From: Paraspadella gotoi
Taxonomy: Eukaryota > Chaetognatha
Assembly (NCBI GenBank): GCA_051294375.1
Contig: CM119264.1
Coordinates: 27,922,981-27,986,980, forward strand
DNA: 64,000 nucleotides
Direction: 5' to 3'
Part shown: positions 57,719 to 64,000 of the stretch, piece after piece
How the letters are laid out: each line of letters begins with the position of its first letter
How positions within the stretch are numbered: position 1 is the stretch's first letter
Notes under the pieces: generated by a model
What the model was told of the DNA's origin: nothing
What the model saw: the letters and a program-made list of their open reading frames with translations, nothing else
Databases searched by the model: none
Made by a program: the position numbers and the translations under genes

Positions 57719-59089
57719 AGAAAACACTGTTTGTTTTTTGCCCTTCGTAGCAGCCCTTTTGGGGTTTTTTGGCCTGAGAAAAAAATATAGGAAAATGTAA
57801 AAAAAAGGGGAGAGATAAAGAGAGAGAGAAGAAAAGGTAAAGTGAGGAAATGGAAAGAAAGAAAAGAAAGAAAGAAAGAAAGAAAGAAAGAAAAAGAAAA
57901 GAAAGAAGAAAGAAAAGAAAGAAAGAAAGAAAAATAAACTAAAGAAAAAGAAACTCCGAAAGCAGGTTGGATGCCTCTGGACCTCAAATTCACGGAAAAA
58001 CGACGGGCATCCACTCTTGAATTCTTGGAGGAAAGAAAAAAGGGAAAGAAGAATTAAAAAAAGGGAAAAAAAAGGAAAAAGGGGAAAAAAAGGAAAAAAG
58101 GAGGGTAACGGCAAAGAGAAAAAAAAATCAGGGTTGCGTGTGAAGCAAAATCCTCGAGTTTTTTTAACACATGTTGAGGATGAAGAAGAGGAAAGAGGAA
58201 AAGTGCGAAGTGGAAGAGTAAGAGGAGAGTCAGAGTCAAAGGGGAGGAAGTGAAGTGGAAGAGGCAGAGGATGAGGTAGGTGGAATAAAGGAAGAGGAAA
58301 AGAGGGAGAAAGTGGATGTTGAAAAGAGGAAGAGTCAAAAAGAGGGAGGAAGTGGAAGAGGAGGTGGAGGAGAAAGGAGGTGGAATAGATAAGAGGAAAA
58401 TGGTTGGAAGTGGAAGAGGAAGAATAAAAGGGAGAGAAGTGGAAGAGGAAGAAGAAAATAAAGGGAGAAAAGTGGACTGGAGAGGAAAAAAAAGGAGGAA
58501 TTGGAAGTGGAAGAAAGAGGAAGGGGAAAAAGGGAGAAAAGGAGAAGAAGTGAAAGGAGGAAAGGAGAGGAGGTGGAAAGGAATGAGAAAGAAGAGGGAA
58601 GAAGAAAAGGAAGAGCAGTTAAGAGAGAGGAATAATGGGGAGAGAGAGAAGAGTGAAAGATTGATTGTTTAAATTGATTAATTTGATTTTTTTTTAGAAA
58701 GAAGAAGGCAGAGATATAGAGAATTGAGGGGAATAAAAACGATGAAAGGAAAGAAATAGAAGAGAAAAATTAAGGAAGATAGAAAGAGGAAAATAAAGTG
58801 GGGAAAGGAAAGAAAAAAAGGAAGAGAGAATCCGGATCTTTCGCCCTTCTGGTTATGATTTCGCGATCGACCCTCTTTTTTTTTTTCGGCGGCCGACGCT
58901 CGAGACCGCTCCCCCTACACACCTCCCGCCCCCTCCGCCTCTGCAGTGTCACCCTCCCCTTTTCTCTTACCCTTCGCTCTCCCCCCCCGTTGATGCCGCC
59001 TTCAGTCGCCAGCCAGGAGGAGACGATTCCCGGGAGAAATTAAATTTGGTGGAATATCGCGTCCGAATTAACGAGAGAACGTCGAGGGG

Positions 59090-59590
59090 ATTGTGTCATT
59101 GGAGACTGGGGGGAAGTGAATAGTGATAGTGGGATGTGAAGTGAGAGGGATGTTTGATAGTGTGATAGGGGAGGAAAGAGGGGTTTGTGACAGTGAGAAG
59201 GGGAAAAGTGGAGAGTGATAGTGTGATAGTGTGACAAAGGAGGAAGGAGAGGGGTTTTGTGACAGTGAGAAGGTGGAAGTGAGAGGGGAGTTGTGACATG
59301 AGACTGGGAGCTGATGAGAATTGTGTCATTGAGACGAGGGGGGTTGTGAGAAGTGAGATGGAGTTGTGGATAGTGAAATGGTGGAAGAGGAGAGGTTGGG
59401 GTTGTGACAGTGAGAATGGGGAGGAAGAAGGGATTGTGGTCAATTGAGACGGGGGAAGTGAGAATGGGAGGGAGTTTTAGCAGTTGATAGCGGGAGAAAG
59501 GAGGTATGGAGGTTGTGACAGTGAGACCGGAGAGGAGAATGAGTAGCGTGACAGTGGAATAAGGAGATTATTGTGTCAGTTAGATGAGAG
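59090..59590 (+). repeat. GTGACAGTGAGA minisatellite, copy 2
   Basis: Same order of words as 42045-42545, with frequent 1-bp indels. Confidence 0.85.
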
Positions 59591-61789
59591 AGATGGAGAA
59601 GGCGAGCTTAAACGCTAGCAGTGCCACTGAGAATAAAAGCCAAGATCAGAATATTTTAATTAAGAGATAGAAATGGTGTTCATGTTATTGACATCAAAGT
59701 CCGGAGAATTCGTGTCATCAATGAGAGAGAGAAAAGAGAGATAAATGTCCTTGAGAAGTAGAAGGTTATTGAGACAAGAAATCTAAGATTATGTGTGAGG
59801 ACATCAGAAAGAGAGGATCAGTAATGTATATAGACCTGTCCACTGTTCGCAGTGTTCAATTATGCAGTGGTAAGATAGCGTATTTATTGAATGAATGGAT
59901 AATTGGTATATAAGTTGTAGCCAATTTCAAGTTATATTTAAAAGCGAGTGGCAAAAAAGCGGGAAAAAAAAAATGATGATAATAAAAAATAATGTGCAGC
60001 GATTCTGGATTTGAAAGGTTTTTCAAAGCTATAACATTGAAGCTGGTACAAACAAATAAAAAAAATTATTCATTCATTCAATGAATAAGGAAATCACGAA
60101 CCCTAATCTGAGGACAACGCTATGGTGGCGTTAAATCCTTAGACTTAGTATTAGATCGGGGAATACTATACTGTACTTCCGTTAAGCAACGGCAAAATAT
60201 AAGGAACTTATAGCAGCAACCAAAATATAAAAAATTTGATTCATTTAATAAATAAAGCCTATCTTACATTGTCTGTGGACAGGATTCGTATTAATAGTTA
60301 AAGAGTTGGAAGCCTAAAACCCAAGATAGCCTGTCGCGTGTTCGCAATTTCAGTAAGCAAAATAACAATCGGTTTTTATCAATTTCCATAGGCAACAATA
60401 GTTTTAAAAAGAAAAAAAACAGACCATCATCTTTGTCTCAAAATTGTCTATCCGAGAGATAATTTTTTTCGAGAAGCGAGAATAAAGTTTTTTCTTCACG
60501 AACTTTCGATTAAAAATTTTCTCACGATTTCATGCACAAAAAGAAAAGGGGAAATTTTTTTTTTTTTTCAATTCCATCTCCGCCTTAAAGTGTCGCGGCG
60601 TTGGAACGGAAGATTCAACAAAATCGCGTCAAGAGAAAAGGAAAGAGAAAAAAAAAGAGTTTGAGGCGATTCGTTTGGGGGGAGTAAGGGGGGCGTGGAG
60701 GGGGCGGGACTTGGGAGGGGGGGGGAAGCGAAGCCCGATAATGTCGGACAGGGAATCGAAAGGAGGGAAAAGGTGAGAACCATTTTTACGCGGAAAGGAA
60801 AAACCTCAGTTAGTTTGAAAAAAAGGGAGAAAAAGGGAGGTAAGGAAGGTAAGGAAAAGGTAACGTAGGAAAAAATAAAAAGGAGTTAAGGAAAAAAGGA
60901 AGAGGAAGCTTGAAATTCGTTAAAGAACTGCAAGTCCAACAAAGGAAAAAAAAGGAACAGAGGTCGGAATGATATTGAATTAATTATTTTATATTGTTGA
61001 CAGACAACAAACTATTTTCTTGATTTCGGTCAACTGATGAACAACGTGAAATATTAGTAGTGAATCATTTTATGAGGTTTACTGTGAATAAAAAAAAATT
61101 TTAATTTTTTTCATCTTTTTCAGTTTTCACTGTATTTTCTCATGTATTTTTTTTTTGGTATTTCAACCGTGTTTTCAAATATTTTCCAAATTTAAATAGC
61201 TAATTATGATCGCCTGTGATTCCAATGACATTCAAACCATAACGCCAAGATGTTCATCACACCACAATTCTCTTGACCTAAATTTCCCCAATTTCCATGA
61301 CAGATCCATTTTTTGTCTCTGATTTTTCCTTTTGTCTTCGTTACTGTCAAAATTTGATTCGTGAGAAATGACGCGTCTCTTTGCCGAAAAGAGAAAAATC
61401 ATTTCGCCTCGATTTAGAAAATGAGGTATGATTGAAACGCGCTCTCTCTCCTCTCTCTCTCTGCATCTCCCTCTACTCTCTCTCTCGTCTCTATCTCTCT
61501 GCTCTCCCTCTCGGTCTCTCTCTCTCTTCATCTATCTTCTTGAATATCTGCTCTGCTCATCTATCTGAATCTCATTTCTCTTTCCTTCTTTCCACCGATT
61601 TCGCGCCCAGTCCTCTCTCTTTTCCAACTTATCGCTTCAGAATATCTCTCTATCGTCTCAGTCTCTATCTCTCTCTCTAATCTTTCTTTTCTGATATCTA
61701 TTCTTTCTTCCAGAATTTAATGTGGAACATAATCAAACCTCTTCTTTTTCTTTCCTTTTCGACATGCACCGTTTCGCCCGCGATGGTTC

Positions 61790-62240
61790 TAATGTTCCTT
61801 TTTGCCGACTTTTTTTTTTCCATTTTGCATTTTATCGCTAGTTTTTGTCCTTTCGCACTTTTTCGCATTTTGCTATTCTAAACCTTTGTTGATCTTTTTT
61901 TTGCCGCTTTTTCCATTTTGGCCGCTTTTAACCTGATTTTTAATCTTTTTGTCCTAATTAACCCTAACGGCCAATATTGTTTTTGGAAGTCCTATTTGCA
62001 TTTTTGACTTCTGCCATTATTTCCCTTATAATGGCCATTTGGTCTTCAAACCTGTTTTACCTGTTACCGTTTTACCCTTTTGCCTTAATGCACTTATTAC
62101 TTATTTGCCATTATGCCATTTTTGGCCAAATTTTTGCCATTTTTGCCTTTTACCCTTTGGTCCTTATGCCCATAGTTTCTTTTTTAACCTCATTTCAAAC
62201 TCACATTTTTGCTACAATACTGGCTTCGCCCTTACGCCCT
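61790..62240 (+). repeat. TTTTGCC minisatellite, copy 2
   Basis: Counterpart of 46130-46510, longer because of inserted bases. Confidence 0.8.
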
Positions 62241-62399
62241 TAAGTAATTTTGCTCATTGAGCTTCATCTATCCCTTTTAGTTTATTCCAAACAAAAAAAA
62301 GAATTGAAATTGAATTCGATATTTAATAATCTTTTCAGAATTAAAGATTGTAACCGAAATCGGCATAAAATCCGTTAGTCCGGGTAAGACAAAAAAATA

Positions 62400-62440
62400 A
62401 GCGAGGAGAAATTCGAACAAAAAACCAAAAAATGAAGAGT

Positions 62441-62515
<75 letters not shown>

Positions 62516-62708
62516 AATGAAGGGAAAATAGGAAAGGAAATAAAAGGAAAGGGAATTCTTATGGGTTTTTGTAATTTCGTAATGGTGGCGAATTCCGTCG
62601 GCCCAACTCTGTGCAGGCCAATTCGACTCTCCTTTGTTCGGATCGAGACGCACGAGTGAGAACGGATATTGTAAGGAAAAAGAGAAAAGAGAGAAGAGAA
62701 GAGAGAGC

Positions 62709-62767
<59 letters not shown>

Positions 62768-62790
62768 GCCGAGAAAGGAAAGGCGGAAAA
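62400..62790 (+). repeat. GA-rich block, inverted relative to copy 1
   Basis: GA runs (62448-62515 and 62690-62765) flank about 130 bp of GC-balanced sequence (62580-62660). The reverse complement of this piece is recognisable at 46717-47160. No gene was seen. Confidence 0.75.
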
Positions 62791-63256
62791 GAATAAAGAG
62801 AAAATAAAAGGAATATGTTAAATCACAAATAATAGTAAAAAGGGATATTCGGTCAAGTATTTAAGTTTTAACTAAGTGTAATTTCCCTTTCTTTTCGTCT
62901 AGTCTATTATACAGATGACTCAATAGTTAAATTTAATAACAAAAAGACCTCGATAGTCAATACAGCTTAAGTATTTCCAAAAAGATTCATGAACAATGAT
63001 AAATAGGGTACATGAGACAATGAGCGTGTGTGATTACGGATAATTTAACAAGAGAAATAATGATGTGAGAGCGTGAGGAAAAAAGTGGAGAGAAAGATCT
63101 GTCATAAACATCAGAGTGTGATAAAGACAATGCTAGAATAGTGAAGGAACGTGTGAAGTCGGATTGTGAAGATAGGCGTGAGAGAGACACATGAGGGTGA
63201 AAGTGGCAATTGGTGTGAAACGGAAGATTGAAAAAATTAAAAACAAGTGAGTGAAG

Positions 63257-63313
<57 letters not shown>

Positions 63314-63693
63314 AGAGGAGAGAGAGAGAGAGAGCGAAGAGAAATCTACTTTTATTCGTCGGATTTTGACAAGTTGAGATTTCAGGGACACTCTAAAATG
63401 TTTTTCGTTATTATCGAGTAATTGGATTTTTCTACAATATCATTTTTAGCCCGAAATTCGTTTTGTCTCATTACAGACAAGAGGGTAAATAATTATAACG
63501 TAAATGAGTCGTAATGACAGGGCTACGTAATTATATTATAACCCTTAGTCCTCTTTTCGTAGTTTTTTTACCTTTGTAGTTCAACAAATAATAAAATTAA
63601 TCCATTAAATCAGTAAATAGATGCCTATTGTTAGTTGCAAAGATAGATAGATAGAATAGATAGATAGATAGATAGATAGCATAGATAGATAGA

Positions 63694-63725
<32 letters not shown>

Positions 63726-64000
63726 GATACAATAGATCCTATTGTAGTGCAACAAATATACAAATTATTCCCATTAAATCAAGTTTAATAGATCCTATTG
63801 CCGCATATATTTTGGACAGGCTAAAGCTTAAATATTTGCCTATGGTAAGAATAGGGATCGCATCCAATAACAGATTTATAACTTAGTAAATATTAATTTT
63901 GAAAAGTAATCATTATTATTAAAATAGTGTTAATTAAAGTAAATCATGACCGTGGGAAACAATTTCGACGACGACGAGCCAGGTAAACCACAATCAATAC

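Larger units (their letters stand above)
56640..64000 (+). repeat. Duplicated block, copy 2 (runs off the window)
   Basis: Collinear with 38400-48620, but extra single bases (often G or GC) and missing bases occur every few tens of bases. Examples are CATAACGCCAAGATG for CATAACCAAGATG, and broken CT and GATA runs. It lacks the LTR element and most of the A-rich tract. The right end is still matching at 64000. There is no gene in it. Confidence 0.9.

Overview
This window looks like nuclear DNA from an invertebrate animal, although the lineage cannot be fixed from sequence alone. The evidence is one multi-exon gene with canonical GT-AG introns, an extracellular immunoglobulin-domain receptor product, a very heavy load of simple repeats ((GA)n, (TTTC)n, (AAAAG)n, (GATA)n, (CGT)n, (CCGT)n), and remnants of transposable elements. 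There is no sign of bacterial operons, CRISPR or phage. Seventeen runs of N interrupt the sequence, and several large repeats look at least partly like assembly products.

Region 1 (about 4.7-22.3 kb, minus strand) holds the one convincing gene. Ten exons join with matching splice phase at all nine junctions and give about 753 residues. The order is: end of a V-like Ig domain, an Ig domain with both cysteines, two further Ig-like domains that lack the second cysteine, a Gly-rich stalk, one transmembrane helix, and a low-complexity Asn/Ala/Gly/Ser-rich cytoplasmic tail. The first exon or exons (signal peptide and start of Ig1) are not visible, and the tail probably continues past a strong donor at 4760. 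The exact family is not recognised. It is best described as a type I membrane adhesion or recognition receptor.

Region 2 (8.7-17.3 kb) lies inside an intron/exon interval of that gene. It is a triplicated palindromic structure. A 2.6-kb segment containing exon 6 is followed by two inverted copies, centred on (CCGT)n tracts and a second palindrome. Both inverted copies of exon 6 share a 1-bp deletion that shifts the frame.

Region 3 (22.4-38.4 kb) has no supported gene. It holds simple repeats, gaps, a hammerhead-ribozyme-like core (about 24.1 kb), a triple CACGTG array next to a GC-rich block (31.1-31.3 kb), and a diverged inverted repeat (32.4-36.8 kb).

Region 4 (38.4-48.6 kb) is repeated in the same orientation from about 56.7 kb to the window end. 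The second copy is full of single-base indels. The first copy alone carries a 1.48-kb LTR-type insertion (43928-45404) with a 4-bp target duplication, and the second copy shows the exact empty site. Between the copies (48.6-56.6 kb) are a 67-bp minisatellite, gaps, a possible first exon of another gene (53090-53203), and a GC-rich stretch open on both strands.

Overall, the window is one receptor gene set in repeat-rich DNA. The most useful results are the exon-by-exon gene model, the insertion polymorphism, the ribozyme-like element, and the evidence that all four 25-N gaps sit at inversion breakpoints.
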